DNA from: Streptomyces sp. A0642
GTDB taxonomy: Bacteria; Actinomycetota; Actinomycetes; Streptomycetales; Streptomycetaceae
NCBI RefSeq assembly: GCF_004795105.1
Contig: NZ_SSBL01000012.1
Coordinates: 119,053-183,052, forward strand
Length of the DNA: 64,000 nucleotides
Reading direction: 5' to 3'
The translations under genes were made by a program, and so were the position numbers. The first letter of the stretch is position 1. Every line of letters begins with the position of its first letter. This document shows, in pieces, positions 8,293 through 17,330 of this stretch. The notes beneath the pieces were generated by a model. The model saw nothing but the letters and a program-made list of their open reading frames with translations, searched no databases and had not been told where the DNA came from.

Positions 8293-8684
8293 CGGCCCTC
8301 CCAGCCGAAGAGGACCACCACCACCATCACCACGGCCACCACGGCGACCGCCAGGCCCAGCAACGTCGGGAAGCGCGACACCGGCAGGTCCTCCCCGCGC
8401 CGCATCGCCCGCTCGCACCGCACCCAGTGGTTGACGGCCCGCAGCGCACAGAGCACCCCGGCCGCCAGCAGGGCGAGCGCCAGGCCCGCGCGGACGCCCC
8501 ACGCCAGCTCCGGCAGGAACTGGTCGACCGCGAAACCGCCGCCGATCAGGGCGAGAGCCGTCCGGATCCAGGCGAGGAACGTCCGCTCGTTGGCGAGCGA
8601 GAAGCGGTAGTCGGGAGTGTCGCCCTCTTCGCGGATCCGCTGCGGCGCGAACCACAGCCGCAGACCCCGCACGAATTCCTTCAC
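8289..8684 (-). CDS. DUF202 (YidH-type) membrane protein
   Basis: This 131-residue protein carries the DUF202 signature YRFSLANERTFLAWIRTALALI after a basic N terminus. Three hydrophobic helices follow, the last being LGLAVAVVAVVMVVVVLFGW. It is first in a two-gene unit with the coupled paralogue downstream. Homologues are called YidH; their role is unknown, although the two proteins probably associate in the membrane. Confidence 0.85.
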   Translation of the reverse strand: MKEFVRGLRLWFAPQRIREEGDTPDYRFSLANERTFLAWIRTALALIGGGFAVDQFLPELAWGVRAGLALALLAAGVLCALRAVNHWVRCERAMRRGEDLPVSRFPTLLGLAVAVVAVVMVVVVLFGWEGR

Positions 8685-8722
8685 GTGAGGACCTTAAGGG
8701 CTGTCCCGCACCCGGGGCGGTC

Positions 8723-9241
8723 TCAGGCCGACCGGAACGCCCGGAGCCGCCGGTAGCCCTCCAGCCCGTCCGGCACCCAGTCCCAGTCGCCGAGCCGCTG
8801 CTCCAGCTCCGCGTCGGTGAGGAAGGTGTGCCAGGCGACCTCCTCGACCTGCGGCCGCACCGGCAGCACGCACCGCACCCGGTACACGTACGACCACCAG
8901 CTGTGGCCGCCGCCCTCGTAGAGGAACTTGAACAGCGGCTCCGGACGGGGCAGGCCCGTGACGCCCAGCTCCTCCTCGGCCTCCCGCAGCGCGGCCTCGT
9001 CGTAGGACTCACCGGCGCCGACGACCCCGCCGACGAACATGTCGTAGTGGGATGGGAAGACGAGCTTGGCAGCGGTCCTGCGGTGCACGAAGACCCGGCC
9101 CTCGGCGTCGCGGGCCTCGATGAACACGCAGCGGTGGCGCAGGCCCCGCGCGGTCGCCTCGCCGCGCGGGGCCTGCCCCACCACCTCGTCGTTCTCGTCG
9201 ACGATGTCCAGGATCTCGTCAGAGGGATTCATGGCCCCCAT
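8723..9241 (-). CDS. NUDIX hydrolase
   Basis: The protein has 172 residues from this start, or 169 from a second ATG at 9232. The Nudix box is complete: G72-x5-E78-x7-R86-E87-x2-E90-E91-x-G93 within GVVGAGESYDEAAL and REAEEELGV. The N-terminal LDIVDENDEVVGQAPRGEA and RGLRHRCVFIEA resemble isopentenyl-diphosphate-isomerase-like Nudix enzymes. The substrate, a nucleoside diphosphate linked to some group X, cannot be specified. It lies in the same orientation as the DUF202 pair, 38 bases upstream of it. Confidence 0.9.
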   Translation of the reverse strand: MGAMNPSDEILDIVDENDEVVGQAPRGEATARGLRHRCVFIEARDAEGRVFVHRRTAAKLVFPSHYDMFVGGVVGAGESYDEAALREAEEELGVTGLPRPEPLFKFLYEGGGHSWWSYVYRVRCVLPVRPQVEEVAWHTFLTDAELEQRLGDWDWVPDGLEGYRRLRAFRSA

Positions 9242-9278
9242 CCAACATCAGCGCCGGCACGCCCGTGACGGGCAGCCC

Positions 9279-10172
9279 TCAGTGCGGCTGGAGGCTCTGC
9301 GTACGGCGTCCGCCCACGGGCCCCTCCGGCATCGCCGGGTGCAGCCCGAGCAGCACGATCCCGCCCACGATCGCCGCCAGCCCGGCCGCCTGCCAGGCCA
9401 GGGCGCCGGTGTCGGTGCGCACCTGGTCGCCCAGGAAGCCGATCCCGCAGGCGATCCCGGCCAGCGGCTGGGCCGCGGTCAGGGCCGGCAGCGACAACCG
9501 CAGCGGGCCCGTCTCGAACGCGCTCTGCACGAGGATCAGTCCCGTGACCCCCAGCACCAGCACCGCGTACGGCTGCCAGCTGGTGACGAACCCCGCCCAG
9601 CCCCCATCCGAGAGCCGCTGCCCGCTGACCCGGGTGAGGCCGTCCTGGAGTCCGTACAGCAGTCCCGCCGCCACCGCGAGCAGTGCGGGGGACACCCCCG
9701 ACCGGGCGCGCTTGGCGAACGCGGTCAGCAGCAGGGCGAGCCCCACCACCACGCCGATCACCAGCCAGTGCCGCAGCGGACTGGACACCGCCTCCCCGCC
9801 CTGGGGCTCGCCCGCCACCAGGAAGGCGGCGACTCCGCCGGCCAGCAGCCAGAGCCCGGCCCAGCCCTGCCGGCCCAGCCGCTGACCGGTGCGGTGACGG
9901 GACAGGGCCATCGCGAAGAGCAGATTCGTGGCCAGGAGCGGTTCGACGACGGAGACCTCGCCCTTCCCCAGGGCCAGGGCGCCCAGCACCATGCCGCAGA
10001 CCATCAGCCCGATGCCGGCCAGCCAGCTGCGCACCCGCATCAGGTCCAGCAGCAGCCGGGGGGAGAGGTAGTCGCTCCTCGGGGCGTGGCTCGCGGCGGC
10101 CTGCTGCAGCACGAAGCCGAACCCCAGACAGCAGGCCGCACTCACGGCGAGCACGAGGACCAGCACCGACAC
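9279..10172 (-). CDS. DMT/EamA-family transporter
   Basis: This 297-residue protein is almost entirely hydrophobic, with about ten predicted membrane helices in two five-helix halves, the organisation of drug/metabolite transporters. VSVVEPLLATNLLFAMALS and a second-half LPALTAAQPLAGIACG fit the repeated EamA pattern. A GTG at 10172 is used, with a second GTG two codons later at 10166. The GGAG ribosome site fits the second better (10 bases against 4). The substrate is unknown. Confidence 0.8.
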   Translation of the reverse strand: MSVLVLVLAVSAACCLGFGFVLQQAAASHAPRSDYLSPRLLLDLMRVRSWLAGIGLMVCGMVLGALALGKGEVSVVEPLLATNLLFAMALSRHRTGQRLGRQGWAGLWLLAGGVAAFLVAGEPQGGEAVSSPLRHWLVIGVVVGLALLLTAFAKRARSGVSPALLAVAAGLLYGLQDGLTRVSGQRLSDGGWAGFVTSWQPYAVLVLGVTGLILVQSAFETGPLRLSLPALTAAQPLAGIACGIGFLGDQVRTDTGALAWQAAGLAAIVGGIVLLGLHPAMPEGPVGGRRTQSLQPH

Positions 10173-10391
10173 GCGTCTCCACCCCAAGTCAGGCCGGAAG
10201 AGGGTGATTTGTTTCGACGATAGCGCCTGGGGCCCGCCGGTGCGGCCGGAGTGCGGCCGACCGGGCGGTTGACGCCGGAGCGGCCGGTACCGAAGATCTG
10301 ACGCACGAGTAACTTCGCGAGCGGCCGTACGGGTGACGTGCGGTCCTTCCGCCGGACCGCCGCCCGGTCGGCCCCGACAAGGATGGAACCC

Positions 10392-12047
10392 ATGGCGTAC
10401 GACGCTGATGTGATCGTGATCGGGGCAGGACTCGCGGGGCTGGTCGCCACCGCGGAACTCGTCGACGCGGGCCGTTCCGTGATCCTCCTCGACCAGGAAC
10501 CCGAGCAGTCGCTCGGCGGCCAGGCGCACTGGTCCTTCGGCGGCCTCTTCCTCGTCGACTCGCCCGAACAGCGCCGCATGCGGATCAAGGACAGCCATGA
10601 GCTGGCCCTCCAGGACTGGTTCGGCACGGCGGGCTTCGACCGCAAGGAGGACCACTGGCCGAAGAAGTGGGCCGAGGCGTACGTCGATTTCGCCGCCGGC
10701 GAGAAGCGTTCCTGGCTGCACGCCCAGGGCGTCCGGTTCTTCCCCGTGGTCGGCTGGGCCGAGCGCGGCGGCTACGACGCGAACGGCCACGGAAACTCCG
10801 TCCCCCGCTTCCACATCACCTGGGGCACCGGCCCCGGCGTCGTCGCCCCCTTCGAGCGGCGCGTGCGCGAGGGCGTCGCCAAGGGCCTCGTCAGCTTCCG
10901 CTTCCGCCACCGCGTCACCGGACTCGGCCGCACCGGGGGCACCGTCGACACCGTGAGCGGCGAGATCCTGGAGCCCAGCGACGCGGCCCGGGGCACCGCG
11001 AGCAGCCGCGGGACGGCCGGCGCCTTCGAGCTCAGGGCCCAGGCGGTGATCGTCACCTCCGGCGGCATCGGCGGCAACCACGACCTCGTACGCGAGCAGT
11101 GGCCCGCACGGCTCGGCACCCCGCCCGCCAAGATGCTCTCCGGTGTCCCCGCCCACGTGGACGGGCTGATGCTCGGCATCACCGAGGAGGCGGGCGCCCA
11201 CCACATCAACCGCGACCGGATGTGGCACTACACGGAGGGCATCGAGAACTGGAACCCGATCTGGGCCAGGCACGGCATCCGCATCCTGCCCGGCCCGTCC
11301 TCGCTCTGGCTGGACGCCCGCGGCAAGCGGCTGCCCGTCCCGCTCTTCCCGGGCTTCGACACGCTCGGCACCCTCGAACACATCATGCGCAGCGGCCACG
11401 ACTACACCTGGTTCGTCCTGGACCAGAAGATCATCGGCAAGGAGTTCGCGCTCTCCGGCTCCGAACAGAACCCCGATCTGACCGGCAAGTCCGTCCGCGA
11501 CGTGATCGGCCGGGCCCGTGCGGACGTGCCCCGGCCGGTGAAGGCGTTCATGGAGCGGGGCGCGGACTTCGTCGTCGAGAAGGACCTCGGCGCCCTGGTC
11601 CGCGGCATGAACGCCCTCACCGGCGAAGCGCTCATCGACGAGGACGAGCTGCGCCGCGAGATCACCGCCCGCGACCGGGAGATCGCCAACCCGTTCACCA
11701 AGGACCTCCAGATCACCGCGATCAGAGGCGCCCGCACCTACCTCGGCGACAAGCTCATCCGCACGGCCGCGCCGCACCGCATCCTCGACCCCAAGGCCGG
11801 CCCGCTGATCGCCGTACGGCTCAACATCCTGACCCGCAAGTCGCTCGGCGGGCTGGAGACGGACCTGTCCTCCCGGGTCCTCACCGCCGACGGCGCCCCC
11901 CTGGCGGGCGTGTACGCGGCCGGCGAGGCGGCCGGCTTCGGCGGCGGCGGGGTACACGGCTACCGCTCCCTGGAGGGCACCTTCCTCGGCGGTTGCATCT
12001 TCTCCGGCCGGGCGGCGGGCCGGGCGGCGGCGGAGGCCGTCGGCTGA
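10392..12047 (+). CDS. FAD-binding dehydrogenase (KstD/fumarate reductase flavoprotein family)
   Basis: This 551-residue flavoprotein starts with a dinucleotide-binding fold (VIVIGAGLAGLVATAELVDAG). It ends with the second FAD-contact region GVYAAGEAAGFGGGGVHG followed by RSLEGTFLGGC and GRAAGRAA. The family includes 3-ketosteroid dehydrogenases and fumarate reductase subunits, but this subgroup is annotated only as FAD-binding dehydrogenase and its substrate is unknown. AAGGA ends 8 bases before the ATG at 10392, which favours it over an ATG three codons upstream. Confidence 0.85.
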   Translation: MAYDADVIVIGAGLAGLVATAELVDAGRSVILLDQEPEQSLGGQAHWSFGGLFLVDSPEQRRMRIKDSHELALQDWFGTAGFDRKEDHWPKKWAEAYVDFAAGEKRSWLHAQGVRFFPVVGWAERGGYDANGHGNSVPRFHITWGTGPGVVAPFERRVREGVAKGLVSFRFRHRVTGLGRTGGTVDTVSGEILEPSDAARGTASSRGTAGAFELRAQAVIVTSGGIGGNHDLVREQWPARLGTPPAKMLSGVPAHVDGLMLGITEEAGAHHINRDRMWHYTEGIENWNPIWARHGIRILPGPSSLWLDARGKRLPVPLFPGFDTLGTLEHIMRSGHDYTWFVLDQKIIGKEFALSGSEQNPDLTGKSVRDVIGRARADVPRPVKAFMERGADFVVEKDLGALVRGMNALTGEALIDEDELRREITARDREIANPFTKDLQITAIRGARTYLGDKLIRTAAPHRILDPKAGPLIAVRLNILTRKSLGGLETDLSSRVLTADGAPLAGVYAAGEAAGFGGGGVHGYRSLEGTFLGGCIFSGRAAGRAAAEAVG

Positions 12048-12134
12048 GCGTGGTGCGGCACTTCCGCGCGTCCGTCCGGTGGGGTTCGGAGCCCTCGGGC
12101 GTGCGGAAACGCCGGATCCGGGCATGAGTGGAGG

Positions 12135-13382
12135 ATGCCAGGAGTAGCCGAACCCGTCCTCAAACTCGTCCGGCGCACGACCGAACCCGTGGCGGCGCAG
12201 ATCCTGCGCTCCACGGGCGCGGCGGTGATCGCCTACGTCGTGGCCACCGCGACGCTGAGCGAGCCCGCGCCCTTGACCGCACCGCTGACCGCGCTGCTCG
12301 TCGTCCAGGTCACCCTCTACGCCACCGTCAACATGGGGATCAAACGCGTCAACGCCGTGGTCGTCGGCGTCCTCATCGCGAGCGGCTTCAGCGCCCTGGT
12401 CGGCCTGTCCTGGTGGAGCCTCGGGGTGACGATCTTCACCGCGCTGATCATCGGCAGACTGGTACGGGTCGACGAATTCGTCCCCGAGGTGGCGATCAGC
12501 GCCATGCTGGTCCTCGGCGTCACCTCCGTGGCCGCGATGGCCTGGGAGCGCGTGTTCGAGACGCTGATCGGCGCGGGCGTGGGCCTGCTGTTCAACCTGC
12601 TGTTCGCCCCGCCCGTATGGGTGCAGTCCGCGGGGGCGTCCATCGACGGACTGGCCCGCGAGATGGGGCAGATGTTCCGCGACCTGGGCAGCGACCTCGC
12701 CCGGCCGGTCACCGTCGCGGAGGCGGCCGAGCGACTGCACCGGGCCCGTCGTCTCGACCACGACATCGTCGAGGTGGACGCCTCCCTGCAGCAGGCCGAG
12801 GAAAGCCTCATGTACAACCCGAGGGTCCGGCAGGGACTGCTCCACCGCGTGGTGCTGCGGACCGGGCTGGACACGCTGGAGATCTGCGCGGTCGTCGTGC
12901 GGGTGCTCTCCAGGACGCTGACCGACCTCGCGAAGGACCGGGTCGACGAACCCCTGTTCCCCGCCGAGGTCGCCGCCCACATCACGGAATTGTTCGAACA
13001 GATGGCGGGGGCCATCGAAAGCTTCTCGGTGCTCATCACCACCCCCGTGGCCGCCAGCGCGGAGGAGGCCGAGGAACGGCTCGCCGACGCGCTCACCGCC
13101 AGCCGGACGACCCGCGACCGGGTGGCGGACATGCTGCTGGCCGCCGTCCAGGAACACCCCAGGAAGTGGCAGCTGCACGGGGCCCTGCTCGCCGAGGTGG
13201 ACCGCATCCTGGACGAGCTGGACATCGAGAAGCGCGCCGAGCGCCTGGGCCAGGAACTCGACCGCCGTTCGGCCGACCTGCACGAGCGCCACCCCCGGCT
13301 GCTCGCGTTCCGGCGCCGGCTGGGCCTCGTCAAGGGCGCGGCCCAGGAGAAGAGGGCCGAGGTCGAGGTCGAGGTGCTGTGA
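12135..13382 (+). CDS. Aromatic acid exporter/FUSC-like membrane protein
   Basis: This 415-residue protein has five or six membrane helices in the first 170 residues, beginning with VAAQILRSTGAAVIAYVVAT and PLTAPLTALLVVQVTLYATV. A long charged cytoplasmic tail with coiled-coil tendency follows (EEAEERLADALTASRTTRD, EVDRILDELDIEKRAERLG). This is the half-length ArAE/FUSC layout. Export of aromatic acids or similar anions is the family role. The ribosome site GGAGG directly abuts the ATG, so the true start may be slightly different. Confidence 0.78.
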   Translation: MPGVAEPVLKLVRRTTEPVAAQILRSTGAAVIAYVVATATLSEPAPLTAPLTALLVVQVTLYATVNMGIKRVNAVVVGVLIASGFSALVGLSWWSLGVTIFTALIIGRLVRVDEFVPEVAISAMLVLGVTSVAAMAWERVFETLIGAGVGLLFNLLFAPPVWVQSAGASIDGLAREMGQMFRDLGSDLARPVTVAEAAERLHRARRLDHDIVEVDASLQQAEESLMYNPRVRQGLLHRVVLRTGLDTLEICAVVVRVLSRTLTDLAKDRVDEPLFPAEVAAHITELFEQMAGAIESFSVLITTPVAASAEEAEERLADALTASRTTRDRVADMLLAAVQEHPRKWQLHGALLAEVDRILDELDIEKRAERLGQELDRRSADLHERHPRLLAFRRRLGLVKGAAQEKRAEVEVEVL

Positions 13383-13403
13383 ACCCGGGCCGGCCGCGCC
13401 GGC

Positions 13404-13847
13404 TCAGTCCCGCGCGCCGTCCGGGCCGATGCGCTCGACCACCCGGAAGCGCTCGGCGACGATCATCGTGTCGTCGTCCACGGTGAACTCGGGGTCGCCG
13501 AGCGCCTCCCGCATCTCCTCGCTGTGCCAGAACCGTTCGTGGCCCGCCCGCCACTCGGCGACCGACGCGTAGCCCTCGCCCTCGTCCAGCGCGTGCTGGA
13601 GGCCGACGTCGGCGAGTCGCAGCACCCGCACCTCGGTCACCTCGAGCACCGCGATCTCCCGCCCGTCCGAATCGATGAGGGCGGACCGCTCACCGACCGG
13701 AGGCAGCTCCTCCTTCTCGATCTCGTACTCCACGAGCAGGCCGGAGGTCGACACCTTGCGCCCGTCCAGGACCGCCGCGACCAACTGGTCGCGCAGCGGG
13801 CCGGGGAAGGCGAGCAGGAAGGGCTTGAGCGCTTCGCGGTTCGGCAT
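13404..13847 (-). CDS. ASCH domain protein
   Basis: This 147-residue protein reads as a single ASCH (PUA-like beta-barrel) domain: AVLDGRKVSTSGLLVEYE, then DSDGREIAVLEVTEVRVLRLADV, then EWRAGHERFWHSEE. ASCH proteins are thought to bind RNA or modified nucleosides; some are amidohydrolases on acetylated cytidine. The role of this one is unknown. It is convergent with the exporter-like gene; a small GCCGGC-CGC-GCCGGC hairpin lies between them. Confidence 0.8.
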   Translation of the reverse strand: MPNREALKPFLLAFPGPLRDQLVAAVLDGRKVSTSGLLVEYEIEKEELPPVGERSALIDSDGREIAVLEVTEVRVLRLADVGLQHALDEGEGYASVAEWRAGHERFWHSEEMREALGDPEFTVDDDTMIVAERFRVVERIGPDGARD

Positions 13848-13957
13848 GGCGCCAGTCTGGCATCCGTCCCGCGCCCGCCGTGCGGAGATTCTGACGGGTC
13901 GGTGACGTCCGGGCGCAGCCCCTGGCGTCCGGGAGTCGGGGGTGCTCGAATCGGGGG

Positions 13958-14731
13958 GTGAACAGTTCCCCCTCCGCCGACGGCCCGGAAGCGGCCGGAC
14001 CGGTCCCCGGGCCGGCCGGCCCCGACGGTGTCGGCACCCCGGTCGGCCGCCGCCTGGTCCTGAGCATGCTCGGCCTCGGCGCCGCCGGGCTCGTCGCCGC
14101 CCCCGTACTGCAGCGGACCCTCGAATCCGGCCTCGGCGCGCTCTCCGACAAGGACCCCACCGGACTGACCGGTCTGCTGCCCAACGGCGGCGGCTTCCGC
14201 TACTACTCCGTCGCCACTTCGGTTCCGGAGAAGAGCGCGGCCGACTACCGGCTGACCGTCGACGGCCTGGTCGACCGCCCGGCCACGTACACCCTGGACG
14301 CCCTGAAGCGCATGGAGCAGACCCGCATGGTCCGGGACGTCCAGTGCGTCACCGGCTGGCGGGTGCCCGAGACGCCCTTCGAGGGCGTACGGCTCTCCGT
14401 CCTGCTGGACGCGGCGGGGGTGGGGCCGGGGGCGAAGGCCGTCCGGTTCACCTGCTTCGACGGGGCGTACACCGAGAGCCTCACCCTCGACCAGGCCCGC
14501 CGGGCCGATGTGCTGGTCGCGCTGCGGATGCAGGACCGGCCGGTGTCCCACTCCCACGGCGGGCCGGTCAGGCTCTACGTGGCCCCGATGTACTTCTACA
14601 AGTCGGCGAAATGGCTCTCCGGGATCACCGTCACGGACTCGGTTCGCCCCGGTTACTGGGAGAAGCTCGGATATGACGTCGACGCCTGGGTCGGCCGGTC
14701 CAACGGCCGCGACGATGCCCCCACGACCTGA
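13958..14731 (+). CDS. Molybdopterin-dependent oxidoreductase, sulfite oxidase/MsrP-like
   Basis: This 257-residue protein has a twin-arginine-like export region (GRRLVLSMLGLGAAGLVAAP, residues about 30-50) and then a single molybdopterin domain. Cys130 in VQCVTGW is the expected molybdenum ligand. YRLTVDGLVDRPATYTL and HGGPVRLYVAPMYFYKSAKW are typical of the YedY/MsrP group. The start is a GTG with an adjoining G-run. It overlaps the following cytochrome b gene by 17 bases, so the two probably form an extracytoplasmic redox enzyme and its membrane electron donor. Confidence 0.87.
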   Translation: MNSSPSADGPEAAGPVPGPAGPDGVGTPVGRRLVLSMLGLGAAGLVAAPVLQRTLESGLGALSDKDPTGLTGLLPNGGGFRYYSVATSVPEKSAADYRLTVDGLVDRPATYTLDALKRMEQTRMVRDVQCVTGWRVPETPFEGVRLSVLLDAAGVGPGAKAVRFTCFDGAYTESLTLDQARRADVLVALRMQDRPVSHSHGGPVRLYVAPMYFYKSAKWLSGITVTDSVRPGYWEKLGYDVDAWVGRSNGRDDAPTT

Positions 14732-15362
14732 GGCGGCCGGCCGGGTGCGCCGGTTCAGCGGCCCGGTGCGGTGGGTGCACCGCACCACGGCGGCGCTGAC
14801 GCTCCTGTGCGTGGCGACGGCGGCCTGTCTGTACGTGCCGCAGCTCGCCGAACTCGTCGGGCGCCGCCATCTCCTGGTCACCGTGCACGAGTGGTCCGGG
14901 CTGCTCATCCCCGTACCGCTGCTGGCAGGACTCGTCGCGCGGTCGCTGCGGGCGGACCTGCGCCGGCTCAACCGCTTCGGGCCGCACGACCGGCAGTGGC
15001 TGCGGGCGGTACGCCGCCGTGACCACCGGCCCGGGTCCCGCCCGGCCGGGAAGTTCAACGCCGGACAGAAGCTGTACGCGGCGTGGATCGCGGGAGCGGT
15101 GCTCGTCATGGCGGGCACCGGGCTGCTGATGTGGTTCACGGGTCTCGCCCCGCTGATGTGGCGGACCGCCGCGACCTTCGTCCACGACTGGCTGGCGCTC
15201 GCCGTCGGCCTCGTGCTGGGCGGGCACATCGCGATGGCGCTCAAGGACCCGGAGGCACGCCGTGGCATGCGCACCGGGTCCGTCGAGCGCCGATGGGCCC
15301 GCCGCGAGCACCCGCTGTGGCAGGAGCCCGCGGCGCCGGGGGAGCGGCTAGAGCACCAGTGA
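14715..15362 (+). CDS. Cytochrome b-type membrane electron carrier for the molybdoenzyme
   Basis: This 215-residue protein has four predicted membrane helices. Histidines at helix ends suit haem ligation: VRWVHRTTAALTLLC, LVTVHEWSGLLIPV, ATFVHDWLALAV and GGHIAMAL. It resembles cytochrome b561/Ni-Fe hydrogenase b-type subunits rather than MsrQ. It starts inside the molybdoenzyme gene. Its last 15 bases overlap the end of the convergent gluconate permease gene. Confidence 0.83.
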   Translation: MPPRPEAAGRVRRFSGPVRWVHRTTAALTLLCVATAACLYVPQLAELVGRRHLLVTVHEWSGLLIPVPLLAGLVARSLRADLRRLNRFGPHDRQWLRAVRRRDHRPGSRPAGKFNAGQKLYAAWIAGAVLVMAGTGLLMWFTGLAPLMWRTAATFVHDWLALAVGLVLGGHIAMALKDPEARRGMRTGSVERRWARREHPLWQEPAAPGERLEHQ

Positions 15363-16745
15363 CAGAAGCAGGATGAAGGCCAGCGAGACGACGGAGATGA
15401 TCGTCTCCATCACCGACCAGGTCTTCACGGTCTGGCCGACGTCCATGCCGAAGTACTCCTTCACCAGCCAGAACCCCGCGTCGTTGACGTGGCTGAAGAA
15501 GAGCGAGCCCGCGCCGACGGCGAGGACCAGCAGGGCGGCGTGCGAGGTCGACATGTCGGCGGCCAGGGGAGCCACCAGACCGGCCGCCGAGATGGTGGCC
15601 ACCGTCGCCGAGCCGGTCGCGAGCCGGATGCCGACGGCGATCAGCCAGCCGAGCAGCAGCGCCGGGATCGACCAGTTCTCGGAGAACTCCAGGATCATCT
15701 GACCCACACCGGCGTCGATGAGCGTCTGCTTGAAACCGCCGCCCGCGCCCACGATGAGCAGCACGCCGGCGATCGGGGCGAGGGACTTCTCCACGGTGGT
15801 GGAGAGCCGGGCCTTGGTGAATCCGGCCGCCCGGCCCAGTGTGAACATGCCCACGATGACGGCGGCGAGCAGGGCGATCAGCGGCGAGCCGATCACATCG
15901 GTGACCCGCTGGAGGCCCTGCTCCGGGTCGTCCACCACGATGTCGACCAGTGCCTTGACCAGCATCAGGACGACGGGCAGCAGGATCGTCGCCAGCGTGG
16001 CGCCGAAGCTCGGCCGGCGGTCCAGGTCCTCGGACGGGCGCTGCGGGATCATCTTCTCCGGCGCCTTGATGTCCACCCAGCGGGCGGCGTAGCGGGAGAA
16101 GACCGGGCCGGCGATGATCACCGTCGGGACGGCGACCAGGACGCCGAGGGCCAGTGTGACGCCCAGGTTGGCGCCGAGGGCGTCGATCGCCACCAGGGGG
16201 CCGGGGTGCGGGGGGATGAGCCCGTGCATCACGGAGAGTCCGGCCAGGGCCGGGATGCCGATCCGCATCAGGGAGTAGTTGCCGCGCTTGGCGACGAGCA
16301 GCACCACCGGGATCATCAGCACGATCCCGACCTCGAAGAACAGCGGCAGGCCGATGATCGAGGCGATCAGGACCATGGCCCACGGCATGGCCCGCTTGCT
16401 CGCCTTCGCGAGGATCGTGTCGACGATCTGGTCCGCGCCGCCGGAGTCGGCGAGCAGCTTGCCCAGGATCGCGCCGAGCGCGATGAGGACGCCGACGCCC
16501 GCCACGGTCGAGCCGAGGCCCGCGGTGAAGCTGGCTATCGTCTTCGCCGGCGCCGCGCCGGCGAACGAACCGAGGGCCAGCGAGCCGATGGTCAGCGCGA
16601 GGAACGCGTGCATCTTGAACTTGGTGATGAGCAGGACGATGACGGCGATGCCCGCCAGGACGGCGATGCCCAGCTGCGCGTTGCCGGCCGAAGTGATCGG
16701 TTCGACGGCGTCCGCTGCCAGCATCTCGACGCTGAGACGTGTCAC
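15348..16745 (-). CDS. gntP: Gluconate:H+ symporter (GntP family)
   Basis: This 465-residue protein has 12 or more hydrophobic helices and the GntP hallmarks KFKMHAFLALTIGSLALG, HGLIPPHPGPLVAIDALGAN and SHVNDAGFWLVKEYFGM. It should import D-gluconate. It starts at a GTG 11 bases after the gluconokinase stop, and the ribosome site AAGGA overlaps that stop, so kinase and permease form an operon. The 3' end overlaps the cytochrome b gene tail to tail. Confidence 0.93.
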   Translation of the reverse strand: MTRLSVEMLAADAVEPITSAGNAQLGIAVLAGIAVIVLLITKFKMHAFLALTIGSLALGSFAGAAPAKTIASFTAGLGSTVAGVGVLIALGAILGKLLADSGGADQIVDTILAKASKRAMPWAMVLIASIIGLPLFFEVGIVLMIPVVLLVAKRGNYSLMRIGIPALAGLSVMHGLIPPHPGPLVAIDALGANLGVTLALGVLVAVPTVIIAGPVFSRYAARWVDIKAPEKMIPQRPSEDLDRRPSFGATLATILLPVVLMLVKALVDIVVDDPEQGLQRVTDVIGSPLIALLAAVIVGMFTLGRAAGFTKARLSTTVEKSLAPIAGVLLIVGAGGGFKQTLIDAGVGQMILEFSENWSIPALLLGWLIAVGIRLATGSATVATISAAGLVAPLAADMSTSHAALLVLAVGAGSLFFSHVNDAGFWLVKEYFGMDVGQTVKTWSVMETIISVVSLAFILLLSLVL

Positions 16746-16756
16746 GGTGAAGATCC

Positions 16757-17266
16757 TTAGCTATCGAGCCGGCGCAACGCGGCGACGGCTCGCTGGGTGA
16801 TTTCCTGGGGGGTGCCGGACACATCCACGGTCACGCCGGCCTCGTCGTCCTCAAGGGGCTGGAGGGTGGCGAACTGCGAGTCGAGGAGTGCGGTCGGCAT
16901 GAAGTGGCCCTTGCGGGCCGCCATCCGTTCCTCGATGAGCGACCGGTCGCCGCTCAGATGAAGGAAGACGGCGCCGGGGGCCTCGCTGCGCAGCCGGTCG
17001 CGGTAGGCGCGCTTCAGCGCGGAACTGCTGACGACGCCGCCGAGCCCCGCCCGGCCGTGCGCCCACTGCCCGATCGCGTCGAGCCAGGGCCACCGGTCCG
17101 CATCGTCCAGGGGGGTGCCGGCCGTCATCTTGGCGATGTTGGCCGGGGGATGGAAGTCGTCGCCCTCGGCGTACGGGACGCCCAGTTCGGCGGCGAGCAG
17201 GGGGCCGATCGTGGTCTTGCCGGTCCCTGCGACGCCCATCACCACAACGACGTGGGGGGTGCTCAT
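16757..17266 (-). CDS. gntK: Gluconokinase
   Basis: This 169-residue P-loop kinase has Walker A GVAGTGKT at residues 11-18, YAEGDDFHPPANIAKM, SSSALKRAYRDRLR and HFMPTALLDSQFATLQPL, all classic for the GntK family. It phosphorylates gluconate to 6-phosphogluconate, feeding the pentose phosphate pathway. It is first in the operon with the permease and divergent from the GntR regulator, with 180 bases between the two starts. Confidence 0.95.
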   Translation of the reverse strand: MSTPHVVVVMGVAGTGKTTIGPLLAAELGVPYAEGDDFHPPANIAKMTAGTPLDDADRWPWLDAIGQWAHGRAGLGGVVSSSALKRAYRDRLRSEAPGAVFLHLSGDRSLIEERMAARKGHFMPTALLDSQFATLQPLEDDEAGVTVDVSGTPQEITQRAVAALRRLDS

Positions 17267-17330
17267 TACGGTGCCTCGCTGTCTTCTTCGATGTCGTCCT
17301 CGACACCGGTCCGTCGCGCTACTGAAACCT

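Noticed and set aside
9279..13292. A 1337-codon open frame on the minus strand running through several genes
   Set aside because: Only its first part (9279-10172) is a real transporter. The rest is the antisense shadow of the flavin dehydrogenase and exporter genes; its sequence is low-complexity Gly/Arg/Ala without domains.
12128..13486. A second plus-strand frame overlapping the exporter-like gene
   Set aside because: Its translation is Arg/Gly/Pro-rich with no hydrophobic helices; the frame from 12135 has coherent membrane segments.
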